This document shows, in pieces, positions 1-6,848 of a DNA stretch of 32,244 nt (positions within the stretch are counted from its first letter, which is position 1; every line of letters begins with the position of its first letter). Under the pieces are notes generated by a model, which saw only the letters and a program-made list of their open reading frames with translations, had not been told where the DNA came from and ran no database searches. Both the position numbers and the translations under genes were made by a program. This DNA comes from Microvirga sp. 3-52. GTDB taxonomy: Bacteria > Pseudomonadota > Alphaproteobacteria > Rhizobiales > Beijerinckiaceae. The stretch spans positions 1 to 32,244 of the forward strand of contig NZ_JAHAMK010000040.1 of NCBI RefSeq assembly GCF_018383585.1. The letters are read 5' to 3'.

Positions 1-135
1 GTGGAGCGAACCTTCGGTTGGCTTGGACGCTGCCGCCGCCTGGCCAAGGACTTCGAAGCCTCCATTGAAAGTGCGGTGGCTTGGGTCTTCATCGCTCATA
101 TCCGGATGCTGACAAGACGGCTCGCAAGACCCTGA
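1..135 (+). pseudogene. IS5-family transposase, C-terminal fragment cut by the window edge
   Basis: The reading frame is open from the first base and stops at 133-135, giving 44 residues. It begins VERTFGWLGRCRRLAKDFE and ends RMLTRRLARP. This is the typical C-terminus of IS5-type DDE transposases; the Glu in VERTF is the family's final catalytic acidic residue. The 5' part lies outside the window, so it cannot be said whether the element is intact. A possible right terminal inverted repeat lies just downstream. The alternative of a domesticated transposase is unlikely given how closely the tail matches the usual one. Confidence 0.85.
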
Positions 136-147
136 AACACCACAAGT

Positions 148-167
148 CTTTTTGAGTCAGCCTCTTA
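148..167 (+). mobile_element. Possible right terminal inverted repeat of the IS5-type element
   Basis: The sequence ctttttgagtcagcctctta lies 12 bases after the transposase stop. A short non-coding tail leading to a terminal repeat is what IS5-type elements usually have. The left end is outside the window, so the inverted partner cannot be checked. Placement is inference. Confidence 0.4.
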
Positions 168-378
168 GGTAGTCAGATGGTTATAGGCGAAAGGTATAAC
201 ACATCTACAATACTCTGAAATGTTCTCATTGAAATTCATTTCATATTTATACGATCTCACAGTCGAGGTGACACTGCGCACCGGAGCGGTATTAAGACTG
301 CATATCATCACTTTCTTCTTAACCAAAAACAGACTCAGTTAATGCGCTTTCGGCGCAAGTTTTCTGCAATTTCACAAC
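168..378. other. AT-rich gene-free stretch next to the IS remnant
   Basis: No credible coding frame is seen here. The part from about 180 to 345 is clearly richer in A and T than the rest of the window, with runs such as ttcatttcatatttatac. Near 343-357 a weak 5-bp hairpin (tgcgc/gcgca) lies just beyond the stop of the next minus-strand gene. It has no good T-tract and is a poor terminator. Foreign flanking DNA brought with the IS, or a distal regulatory region, are both possible. Confidence 0.5.
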
Positions 379-786
379 TCACCCCGCAGCCGCCTCGATC
401 GCTTCCATGTCGTCGTCGGAGAGGCCGAAATGGTGGCCGATCTCGTGGACCAGGACATGGGTCACGATGTGGCCCAGGCTCTCCTCGTGCTCGGCCCAAT
501 AATCGAGGATCGGACGGCGGTAGAGCCAGACCATGTTGGGGAACTGACCCGTGTGCATCATGCCGCCACCCTGGGCGAGGCCGATGCCACGGAAGAGTCC
601 CAGCAGATCGAAGGGCGTCTCGCAGCCCATCTCCCGCATGGTCTCGTCATCGGGGAAATCCTCGACGCGGATCACCACGCCCTCGCAGAGGCGGCGGAAT
701 TCCTCCGGCAAACGGGCATAGGCGTCCTGTGCCAGGGCTTCGAGATCGTCGAGGGAGGGAGCCTGAAGCTGGGCTAAGGCGCTCAT
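379..786 (-). CDS. Zincin-like metallopeptidase family protein (135 aa)
   Basis: This is a small cytoplasmic protein with an HEIGHHFGLSDDD motif. The zinc-binding HExxH lies at residues 114-118, followed by a conserved acidic stretch. Length and the motif near the C-terminus fit the small bacterial possible-zincin family (Pfam Zincin_1, formerly DUF1025). Substrates of this family are not established, and proteolytic activity is presumed only from the motif. There is no signal peptide or membrane segment. It lies 3 bases downstream of the small membrane protein gene on the same strand, suggesting one transcript. The family call is firm; the function is open. Confidence 0.85.
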   Translation of the reverse strand: MSALAQLQAPSLDDLEALAQDAYARLPEEFRRLCEGVVIRVEDFPDDETMREMGCETPFDLLGLFRGIGLAQGGGMMHTGQFPNMVWLYRRPILDYWAEHEESLGHIVTHVLVHEIGHHFGLSDDDMEAIEAAAG

Positions 787-789
787 GGA

Positions 790-1047
790 TTATAGGATCC
801 CGAGCTGGATCAGGAGCCACAGGCTTAGAATCACCACGCCGACCACCGACAGGGCGCGGCCGATGCGGCGGCCCCAGAGTTCGACCGGATCGGTGCCGCC
901 GCCCTCGGCCGTGCCGATGGCGTCCTTGGCGCCGAAATGATCGCCGGCCCTCTGACCCATGCGGGCGAGCGCCGACGAACCGAGCGTGTCCGAATCGCGC
1001 CGGACGCGCTCCAGCGCCTCGCGGGCTTCCTGGTCCCGATCGCTCAT
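790..1047 (-). CDS. Small membrane protein with C-terminal anchor (85 aa), unknown function
   Basis: Not recognised as a named family. The first 60 or so residues are charged and hydrophilic (EAREALERVRRDSD). The last 20 or so form one hydrophobic segment (VVGVVILSLWLLIQLGIL) that reaches the C-terminus, so the protein is probably tail-anchored with a cytoplasmic head. A strong ribosome site (gaggaggg on the minus strand) precedes the ATG. The gene is probably the first of a two-gene unit with the zincin-like gene. It is divergent from the exported basic protein gene at 1171. Confidence 0.7.
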   Translation of the reverse strand: MSDRDQEAREALERVRRDSDTLGSSALARMGQRAGDHFGAKDAIGTAEGGGTDPVELWGRRIGRALSVVGVVILSLWLLIQLGIL

Positions 1048-1064
1048 GAAACCCTCCTCGAAAC

Positions 1065-1084
1065 CTTTACCATTGCTTTACCAT
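1065..1084. promoter_or_regulatory. Direct repeat of ctttaccat in a divergent intergenic region
   Basis: The 9-mer ctttaccat occurs at 1065-1073 and again at 1076-1084, one helical turn apart (11-bp period), between the divergent genes starting at 1047 and 1171. Helically phased direct repeats are a common arrangement for regulator binding. No regulator is identified; this is inference. Confidence 0.3.
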
Positions 1085-1170
1085 GGCGATCCGATCTCTT
1101 CTTCGCAACGGAACGCCTTTCACGCTTGGCCGTTAACAGACCCTGATAGACAAAAGCTCACGAGGTAATA

Positions 1171-1476
1171 ATGCGTAAGGTATTTGGTATCCTGGCTGCG
1201 GCCGGGCTGGTGGTTCTCAGTGCCGGTGCGGCATCGGCTCAGGGCGTCGATGTGCGGATCGGTCCGTCGGGCGTTCGCGTGGAGCAGGAGCGGCATCACG
1301 GCCCGCGCTACCGTGAGCGCATCGTTGAGCGCCGCGTGGTGCGCCCGGCCCGCACCCGCACCGTGTGCCGCACGGTGATGGAAGAGCGCGTCCGTCGGAA
1401 CGGCGTGGTCGTCCGCCGCCCGGTCGAGCGTTGCCGCCAGGTCGTGGCCGGCGGTCGCCGGGTCTATGTGGACTAA
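1171..1476 (+). CDS. Small exported arginine-rich protein (101 aa), unknown function
   Basis: There is a clear Sec signal peptide: MRK, a hydrophobic core (VFGILAAAGLVVLSAG), then AASA with likely cleavage after residue 23. The mature part is about 78 residues and unusually rich in Arg and Val, with clusters such as RERIVERRVVRP and two Cys (CRTVMEERV, CRQVV) that could form a disulphide. It is probably periplasmic; binding to an acidic partner such as nucleic acid, polysaccharide or membrane is only a guess. The ribosome site gagg lies 6 bases before the ATG. The gene ends shortly before a strong terminator shared with convergent leuC. No named family is recognised. Confidence 0.75.
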   Translation: MRKVFGILAAAGLVVLSAGAASAQGVDVRIGPSGVRVEQERHHGPRYRERIVERRVVRPARTRTVCRTVMEERVRRNGVVVRRPVERCRQVVAGGRRVYVD

Positions 1477-1495
1477 GCCTTAGACTTTCTCATTA

Positions 1496-1529
1496 AAAAG
1501 GCCGTGACTCGGGCGAGTCACGGCCTTTT
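1496..1529. terminator. Bidirectional intrinsic terminator between the exported protein gene and leuC
   Basis: A perfect 15-bp stem (aaaaggccgtgactc with gagtcacggcctttt) closes a gggc tetraloop. The A-run on one side and T-run on the other make it work in both directions. It sits between two convergent genes, 20 bases after the plus-strand stop and 20 bases from the leuC stop. Confidence 0.92.
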
Positions 1530-1548
1530 CATTGGTTCGAAAAACCGA

Positions 1549-2955
1549 TCAGCCGAAGGTGCGGATGTCCACGAACCGGCCGGCGATCGCCGCCGCCGCC
1601 GCCATGGCGGGTGACACCAGATGCGTGCGGCCCTTGAAGCCCTGACGGCCCTCGAAATTGCGGTTCGACGTGGAGGCGCAGCGCTCGTGGGGGCTGAGGC
1701 GGTCGGCGTTCATGGCGAGGCACATGGAACAACCAGGCTCGCGCCAGTCGAAGCCGGCCTCCTTGAAGATCCTGTCCAGGCCCTCGGCCTCGGCCTGCAT
1801 CTTCACGATGCCGGAGCCGGGCACGATCATGGCGCTGACGCTCTCGGCCACGCGCTTGCCCTCGACCACCTTGGCCACCTCGCGCAGGTCCTCGATGCGG
1901 CCGTTGGTGCAGGAGCCGATGAAGACGCGGTCGAGCGCGATGTCGGTGATCTTCGTTCCGGGCTTGAGGCCCATATATTCCAGCGCCCGCCACTTGGAGC
2001 GGCGCTTGTTCTCGTCCTGGATGTCGTCCGGGTTCGGCACCACGCCGGCGATCGAAACCACGTCCTCGGGGCTCGTGCCCCAGGTGACGATGGGCGGGAG
2101 ATTGGCGGCCTCGAGCCTGATCTCGGTATCGAAGAAGGCGCCCTCGTCCGTGCGCAGGGAGTCCCAGTAGCGCACGGCCGCCTCCCAGGCTTCGCCCTTC
2201 GGCGCCTTGGGGCGGTCCTTCAGGTAGGCATAGGTCTTCTCGTCGGGAGCGACCATGCCGGCGCGGGCACCGCCCTCGATGGACATGTTGCAGATCGTCA
2301 TGCGGCCTTCCATCGACAGGGACCGGATGGCCTCGCCCGCATATTCGATCACGTGACCGGTGCCGCCGGCGGTGCCGATCTCGCCGATGATGGCCAGGAT
2401 GATGTCCTTCGCAGTGACGCCGGCGGGCAGCTGCCCGTCCACGGTCACGCGCATGTTCTTGGCCTTCTTCTGGATCAGCGTCTGCGTGGCGAGCACGTGC
2501 TCGACCTCCGAGGTGCCGATGCCGTGGGCGAGGGACCCGAAGGCGCCGTGGGTCGAGGTGTGGCTGTCACCGCACACGATGGTCATGCCCGGCAGGGTGA
2601 AGCCCTGCTCCGGGCCCACCACGTGGACGATGCCCTGGCGGGTGTCGAGTTCGTTGTAGTACTCGACTCCGAAATCCTTGGCGTTCTGGGCGAGAGCTGC
2701 CACTTGGGTCGCGGCTTCGGGGTCCTCGATGCCGTGCGAGCGGTCGGAGGTCGGCACGTTGTGGTCGACCACGGCCAGCGTCTTGCCCGGCTGGCGCACC
2801 TTGCGGCCGGTCATGCGCAGGCCCTCGAAGGCCTGGGGGCTGGTCACTTCATGGACGAGGTGGCGGTCGATGTAGAGAAGGCACGTCCCGTCATCCTGCT
2901 GATCGACGACGTGGTCGTCCCAGATCTTGTCATAGAGGGTGCGCGGCTTGGCCAT
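1549..2955 (-). CDS. leuC: 3-isopropylmalate dehydratase large subunit
   Basis: This is the large subunit of the 4Fe-4S isomerase that converts 2- to 3-isopropylmalate in leucine synthesis, working with LeuD (not in the window). The 468-residue length is standard. Substrate-site motifs such as CGDSHTSTHGAFG are present. The three cluster ligands are seen in SCTNGRIEDL (C349) and GCSMC (C409, C412), in the spacing expected of LeuC. The ATG at 2955 follows a GGAAGAG ribosome site. It is transcribed alone, about 250 bases downstream of rplS, with its own terminator. A perfect TATAAT at 3080-3085 upstream on the minus strand may mark its promoter. Confidence 0.98.
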   Translation of the reverse strand: MAKPRTLYDKIWDDHVVDQQDDGTCLLYIDRHLVHEVTSPQAFEGLRMTGRKVRQPGKTLAVVDHNVPTSDRSHGIEDPEAATQVAALAQNAKDFGVEYYNELDTRQGIVHVVGPEQGFTLPGMTIVCGDSHTSTHGAFGSLAHGIGTSEVEHVLATQTLIQKKAKNMRVTVDGQLPAGVTAKDIILAIIGEIGTAGGTGHVIEYAGEAIRSLSMEGRMTICNMSIEGGARAGMVAPDEKTYAYLKDRPKAPKGEAWEAAVRYWDSLRTDEGAFFDTEIRLEAANLPPIVTWGTSPEDVVSIAGVVPNPDDIQDENKRRSKWRALEYMGLKPGTKITDIALDRVFIGSCTNGRIEDLREVAKVVEGKRVAESVSAMIVPGSGIVKMQAEAEGLDRIFKEAGFDWREPGCSMCLAMNADRLSPHERCASTSNRNFEGRQGFKGRTHLVSPAMAAAAAIAGRFVDIRTFG

Positions 2956-3079
2956 GTGTCTCTTCCAACAGTCGAAAATCGTGGTTTGTCGTGTTTAGCG
3001 GCCTGTCGCTCCGACGGGAAGATGTCCTGAGCGCACACCGCCTTGAAATGATCGCATAGCAGACACGGCCCATGGCGCA

Positions 3080-3085
3080 ATTATA
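3080..3085 (-). promoter_or_regulatory. Possible -10 box of the leuC promoter
   Basis: A perfect TATAAT lies 125 bases upstream of the leuC ATG in otherwise GC-rich DNA. The best -35-like hexamer (TTGGCG) is 20 bases upstream, which is too far, so only the -10 box is proposed. No leucine-rich leader peptide is seen between it and leuC. Confidence 0.4.
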
Positions 3086-3148
3086 TTTTTGACGCGATGG
3101 ATTGCCGCCAAGCCTGCCTATCTCAGCAAACAAGCCTGCCTGCCTTAG

Positions 3149-3176
3149 CAAAAAGGCGCGGTCTGAGCCGCGCCTT
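3149..3176 (-). terminator. Intrinsic terminator of rplS
   Basis: A 9-bp stem (aaggcgcgg with ccgcgcctt) around a 6-base loop lies 28 bases beyond the rplS stop. On the minus strand it is followed by a run of T. It separates rplS transcription from leuC. Confidence 0.88.
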
Positions 3177-3203
3177 CCGAATTCTGCCGATGAGACGGGA
3201 GCC

Positions 3204-3587
3204 TTACTCGGCCGCGGCCGGGGTTCCGGTCTTCTTCTCGGCGCGCTCGGCGATACGGGCCGACTTGCCGCGACGATCGCGCAGGTAATAGAGCTTGGCG
3301 CGGCGGACGGCGCCGCGGCGCACGACCTTGATGGACTCGACCAGCGGCGAGTAGAGCGGGAACACGCGCTCGACACCTTCACCGTAGGAGATCTTGCGGA
3401 CCGTGAAGCTCTCGTGGAGACCGCCACCGGAACGGGCGATGCAGACGCCTTCATAGGCCTGCACGCGGGTACGCTCGCCTTCCTTCACCTTCACATTGAC
3501 GATCACGGTATCGCCGGGCTGGAAGACAGGGATGGTCTTGGCGAGCTTGGCAATCTGCTCCTGCTCGAGCTGCTGAATGAGGTTCAT
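3204..3587 (-). CDS. rplS: 50S ribosomal protein L19
   Basis: L19 lies at the 30S-50S interface. The 127-residue protein starts MNLIQQLEQEQIAKL, as L19 of this group does. It carries the conserved FQPGDTVIVNVKV and SGGGLHESFTVRKISYGEGVERVFPLYSP segments (given here in parts), with a short alanine-rich tail after the core. A ribosome site (aggag) precedes the ATG. In many bacteria rplS directly follows trmD; here about 3.3 kb of other genes separates them and rplS has its own promoter and terminator. Confidence 0.98.
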   Translation of the reverse strand: MNLIQQLEQEQIAKLAKTIPVFQPGDTVIVNVKVKEGERTRVQAYEGVCIARSGGGLHESFTVRKISYGEGVERVFPLYSPLVESIKVVRRGAVRRAKLYYLRDRRGKSARIAERAEKKTGTPAAAE

Positions 3588-3612
3588 CGTAATACTCCTG
3601 CCGTTGCAAAGT

Positions 3613-3628
3613 CTTGAGAAGTCTCAAG
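3613..3628 (-). promoter_or_regulatory. Inverted repeat in the rplS leader
   Basis: The 16-base near-palindrome cttgagaagtctcaag lies about 25 bases upstream of the rplS start and within the predicted 5' leader. It could form a small hairpin just before the ribosome site. An autoregulatory role for L19 is only a possibility. Confidence 0.35.
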
Positions 3629-3668
3629 CCTGCTGGATTTCGGCGTCCTGTTTTAAGTTGAGGCTGCG

Positions 3669-3697
3669 CCTATACAGGAGATTGGGGGGATTGTCGA
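3669..3697 (-). promoter_or_regulatory. rplS promoter
   Basis: On the minus strand, TCGACA (3692-3697) and TATAGG (3669-3674) are separated by exactly 17 bases, a good match to the alphaproteobacterial housekeeping promoter. The predicted leader to the rplS ATG is about 75 bases. This supports independent transcription of rplS. Confidence 0.6.
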
Positions 3698-3732
3698 GCC
3701 TGTAGGACGGCGGTCGTCCTCCATGCCCTGCG

Positions 3733-3840
3733 GCATCCCGGGCCTTGTGCCGGGGATCTCGATGGATCGAAGCGCAGCGCTTCTCCATCTCGGGATGGCC
3801 GGGGCCGATCCCCGGATCAAGTCCGGCGACGGCCATGACG
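3733..3840. repeat. Two-hairpin intergenic palindromic repeat, copy A
   Basis: One hairpin is around gggccttgtgccgg (near 3740-3753), followed by a spacer, then ggatggccggggcc and a third small stem (ccggatcaagtccgg), ending in catgacg. It shares the core ccttgtgccgg, the gatctcgat link and the terminal ggccatgac with copies at 10887, 16714, 19555 and 23613. It lies upstream of the rplS promoter and beyond the 3' end of the HxlR-type gene. It is the most diverged of the four full-length copies. Confidence 0.8.
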
Positions 3841-3866
3841 GAATGTAAAACCCGGGCGTCAAAGGT

Positions 3867-4538
3867 TCATCTCCGTTCTGCTGGAGCGACCTCGGAAAAC
3901 AGATATCGCTCGAACCAATCCGGAAACGCGCGCGCCAAAATTGTCGGTCCCTCCACCGTGAGCCCCATCCGCCGCACCTCGGCGAAGCTCACGTCTCCCC
4001 GCCACCAGGCGACCAATGCAGGGAGACGGGCCCGAATGCAGAGCGGCTCCGGAAAGCCCGGGTTCTGCGTGCAGAGCGAAACCTCCGCCGCTTTCAGGAG
4101 CATGAAGCGCGGCTGGCGCTGCCCCTCGATCTCGAAGCGGATGACGATCGGGTCCTTGGGCAACGTGTCGGTACGGACGCGCCGCTGCATGTCGACGAGC
4201 AGGGGCTCGAAATCCAGATCCTCATCCTCGGCGCGTCGCGGCAGCCAGCGTTGGCCCCAGGTGCCGAGGGCGCCCACGATGCCCATCAGCTCCCGGCCTG
4301 CTTCGGTGAGCGCATATTCCGGCCCATGCTCGCCGTCCATGCGCGTGACTGCCCCGACATGCACCAGTTCCTGCAGGCGCTCCGACAGCATGGTGCGGGA
4401 GATGCGCGGGATGCCGCGGCGGATGTCGTTGAAGCGTCGGCTGCCGCACAGGAGTTCGCGCACGACGAGAAGGGTCCAGCGCCCGCCGATGGCCTCATGG
4501 GCACGCGCCACGGAACAGAACTGACCGTAATCTGCCAT
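3867..4538 (-). CDS. HxlR-family winged-helix transcriptional regulator with C-terminal domain (223 aa)
   Basis: Residues 1-100 carry the HxlR-type winged helix: FCSVARAHEAIGGRWTLLVV, ELLCGSRRFNDI, RISRTMLSERLQEL. The remaining 120 or so residues form a second domain, probably SCP2-like, seen in longer members of this family, which may bind a small hydrophobic ligand. It is divergent from the PLP enzyme gene at 4642, so it may control that gene and itself through the 103-base region between them, which holds an inverted repeat. Family call firm; target inferred. Confidence 0.9.
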   Translation of the reverse strand: MADYGQFCSVARAHEAIGGRWTLLVVRELLCGSRRFNDIRRGIPRISRTMLSERLQELVHVGAVTRMDGEHGPEYALTEAGRELMGIVGALGTWGQRWLPRRAEDEDLDFEPLLVDMQRRVRTDTLPKDPIVIRFEIEGQRQPRFMLLKAAEVSLCTQNPGFPEPLCIRARLPALVAWWRGDVSFAEVRRMGLTVEGPTILARAFPDWFERYLFSEVAPAERR

Positions 4539-4555
4539 GGGTCAAGCGCTAGCAT

Positions 4556-4578
4556 GGACTTGCGCGCGACAGAAGTCC
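4556..4578. promoter_or_regulatory. Inverted repeat in the HxlR-type/PLP enzyme divergent region
   Basis: ggactt (4556-4561) and aagtcc (4573-4578) form 6-bp perfect arms around an 11-base spacer. It lies 18 bases upstream of the regulator start and 64 bases upstream of the enzyme start. This makes it a candidate operator; inference only. Confidence 0.35.
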
Positions 4579-4641
4579 GGATTCCGCACCTGACGGGCGG
4601 ACCGCCGTGGCCTACAAGGCAGATGTTTCTGGACAACCCCC

Positions 4642-5592
4642 ATGACCGACCATCCCCGCACCATCCTCGACCGCATCGGCCACACGTCGCTCATCGCCCT
4701 GCGCAACATCCGGCCTGCGAACGGCGCCCGCATCCTGCTGAAGCTGGAGAACGAGAATCCCACGGGCAGCATGAAGGACCGGATGGCGCTCGCCATGATC
4801 GAGGCTGCCGAAGCTGATGGGCGCCTCGAGCCGGGCGGCTCCGTGGTCGAGTATACCGGCGGCAGCACCGGCGTGTCCCTGTCGCTCGTCTGTGCGGTGA
4901 AGCGATATCCGCTCGACATCGTGACCTCCGATGCCTTCGCACAGGAGAAGCGCGATCACATGGTGCTTCTGGGCGCGACCCTGCACATCGTGCCGAGCGA
5001 CAGCGGGCGCATGACCGAGAAGCTGACGAAGGACATGATCGAGCAGGCCCGCATCATCGCCGAGGCGAAGGGCTCCTTCTGGACGGACCAGATGAAGAAC
5101 CGCGACCAGATCGCCGCCTATCACAGGATGGCCGACGAAATCCGGCAGCAGACGGACGGCCGAATCGACGGGTTCGTGCAGAGCGTGGGAACGGCGGCGT
5201 CCCTGCGCGGCATCGCCGAGGGCCTGCGGCGCCACCGCGAGGCGCTGAGGATCGTCGCCGTCGAGCCCGCGGAATCGGCTGTCCTGTCGGGCGGACCGTC
5301 GGGTGCGCACAGGATCGACGGAATCGGCGCGGGCTATGTGGTGCCGCTCTGGCAGGAGAGCATCGCCGACAGGATCGAGCGCGTCTCGACCGATGAGGCC
5401 ATGGCGATGGCCTTCCGGCTCGCACGGGAGGAAGGTCTGTTCGCCGGCACGTCGACGGGCGCCAACGTCGTCGCAGCCCTGCGCCTCGCCGAACAGATGG
5501 GACCCGCTGCCGTCATCGTCACCATCATGTGCGACACGGGGATGAAATATCTGAAGACGTTCGGGGCGAGGCTCGAGGCGAGCCGCCTCTAG
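4642..5592 (+). CDS. Cysteine synthase-like PLP-dependent enzyme (316 aa)
   Basis: This is a fold-type II PLP enzyme of the CysK/CysM/cystathionine beta-synthase group. The PLP lysine is K45 in NPTGSMKDR. The substrate loop reads YTGGSTG (71-77) instead of the usual TSGNTG. The phosphate-binding loop is SVGTAASLRG (181-190), and GTSTGANVVAAL precedes the C-terminus. The altered loop suggests a specialised substrate rather than housekeeping O-acetylserine sulfhydrylase, so no symbol is given. It is divergent from an HxlR-type regulator. The start MTDHPRTILD is the usual N-terminus. A palindromic element follows the stop. Confidence 0.9.
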   Translation: MTDHPRTILDRIGHTSLIALRNIRPANGARILLKLENENPTGSMKDRMALAMIEAAEADGRLEPGGSVVEYTGGSTGVSLSLVCAVKRYPLDIVTSDAFAQEKRDHMVLLGATLHIVPSDSGRMTEKLTKDMIEQARIIAEAKGSFWTDQMKNRDQIAAYHRMADEIRQQTDGRIDGFVQSVGTAASLRGIAEGLRRHREALRIVAVEPAESAVLSGGPSGAHRIDGIGAGYVVPLWQESIADRIERVSTDEAMAMAFRLAREEGLFAGTSTGANVVAALRLAEQMGPAAVIVTIMCDTGMKYLKTFGARLEASRL

Positions 5593-5647
5593 AGCTGTGC
5601 CGCATTTTTGGACGGCGAACCGGATCCCCTTCGCCGAAAAATTGCTC
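5592..5647. repeat. Palindromic element after the PLP enzyme gene
   Basis: Outer arms gagc and gctc enclose atttttg and aaaaat, then a 7-bp inner stem cggcgaa (5613-5619) with ttcgccg (5630-5636) around a ggatcc-containing loop. It occupies the convergent gap between the PLP enzyme gene and the VOC gene and could end transcription on both sides. It is different in sequence from the two-hairpin family. Confidence 0.65.
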
Positions 5648-5659
5648 CAGGCGCGATGA

Positions 5660-6058
5660 TCACACGCGTTCCAGGAATTCGACGATGATGCCGTCCGGAT
5701 CCTTGCAGAACGCCACCTTGCGGATCAGTTCGGCGTTTGCCGCCTTGCGTGGCGGAACGGTGAACTCCACACCGGCGGACCGGAGCTTTTCGTAAACCGC
5801 CTCGACGTCATCGACCCGGAAGGTGATGTGGCGAATGCCGGCCTCGGTGGCGGGAACCTCGCGCGCCGGCGTCCGGATCGGTGTGGCGGGCTCGACGATT
5901 TCGAGCATGACGCCGCCGATATCGAGAAACGCAATGCGACCGCCCTCGCCTGTCCGCTTGACCAGCACCTCCTTCAATCCCAGCAGGCCGCCATAGAACG
6001 CGATGGTCCTGTCGAGATTGCTGCTGGTCATCCCCACATGCTCGAAACCCTGCACCAT
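5660..6058 (-). CDS. VOC (glyoxalase/bleomycin resistance) family protein (132 aa)
   Basis: This is a vicinal-oxygen-chelate fold of two beta-alpha-beta-beta-beta repeats. It begins MVQGFEHVGMTSSNLDRTI, has FYGGLLG in the first module and GIRHITFRVDDVEAVYEKLR in the second, and ends GIIVEFLERV. Metal-ligand candidates are H7, the His in RHITF and the final E in VEFLE. The frame extends upstream to 6196, but the ATG at 6058 is preceded by aaggag and starts the conserved fold. Substrate unknown. It is the distal gene of a minus-strand run behind the methyltransferase. Confidence 0.9.
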   Translation of the reverse strand: MVQGFEHVGMTSSNLDRTIAFYGGLLGLKEVLVKRTGEGGRIAFLDIGGVMLEIVEPATPIRTPAREVPATEAGIRHITFRVDDVEAVYEKLRSAGVEFTVPPRKAANAELIRKVAFCKDPDGIIVEFLERV

Positions 6059-6092
6059 CGACGATTCTCCTTCGTATCGATCTGTCGAGATC

Positions 6093-6824
6093 CTAGCGCT
6101 GGACCGCGACGAGCAGAAACATCGGGCGCTCGCGCTCTTCCGCCCATTCGGGCCTTGCCGCGATCTGCGCGTCCGATGGAGCCCATTCCTCCACATGCGC
6201 GATCGCGAAGCCGAGCCGGATGAGGAGGTTGAGAGTGGTTCCGAGGGTGCGGTGCTGCTTGATCACCCCGTCAGCCAGCCAGTTGGTCCGGCGAGGGCCT
6301 TCCTTCTGATAGGAGTCCACCGGCCAGGTCCTGCGTCCGTCCGGACCGAGCGACCAGCCGGCTTTCTCCGGCGCCGTCACGATCGGGTGCTCGACCGAAA
6401 ACACGAATCGTGAACCTGGAGCGAGCGCGCGATGTATCTCGGCCAGAAGGCCGGAGAGATTGCCGATATAGTGCAGGGCGAGCGAACTGTAGGCGAAATC
6501 GAATTGCTGGTCGCCGAGATCGAGCCGTTCGAGATCGGCCCGGCGGTAGGTGATGCCGGGATCGGATGTCATCTCCGCGGCCCGTGCCAGCATGCGCTCC
6601 GAGACATCGAGGCCGAGTACCCGTTTTGCACCATGCTCCCGGGCCCAGCGGCAGAACCAGCCATAGCCGCATCCGAGATCGACGATTCTGCGGCCTACGA
6701 GATCCGGCAGAAGAGCCTGCAGCGAGGGCCATTCCGCCGCGCCGGACAGCCCCTCTTTCGAACGCTCGAGGCGGCTGTAATTCTCGAAAAATTCCGGATC
6801 GTCGTAGATGTTCTGCGTGGCCAT
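6093..6824 (-). CDS. Class I SAM-dependent methyltransferase (243 aa)
   Basis: Motif I VDLGCGYGWF lies at residues 48-57, followed by VLGLDVSERML (the acidic residue that binds the ribose) and the ADLERLDLGDQQFDFAYS region typical of small-molecule methyltransferases. The later segment RFVFSVEHPIV and the overall length fit the UbiE/Methyltransf_11 group; the substrate is not known. It lies 24 bases downstream of trmD on the same strand and is likely cotranscribed with it. It is not one of the usual members of the rpsP-trmD operon. Confidence 0.9.
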   Translation of the reverse strand: MATQNIYDDPEFFENYSRLERSKEGLSGAAEWPSLQALLPDLVGRRIVDLGCGYGWFCRWAREHGAKRVLGLDVSERMLARAAEMTSDPGITYRRADLERLDLGDQQFDFAYSSLALHYIGNLSGLLAEIHRALAPGSRFVFSVEHPIVTAPEKAGWSLGPDGRRTWPVDSYQKEGPRRTNWLADGVIKQHRTLGTTLNLLIRLGFAIAHVEEWAPSDAQIAARPEWAEERERPMFLLVAVQR

Positions 6825-6848
6825 GCACAGCCCCCGGTCTGTTGTCTC

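Noticed and set aside
1621..3030. Long plus-strand open frame antisense to leuC
   Set aside because: Same shadow effect; low-complexity His/Leu/Gly/Ala-rich product and no ribosome site, opposite an unmistakable LeuC.
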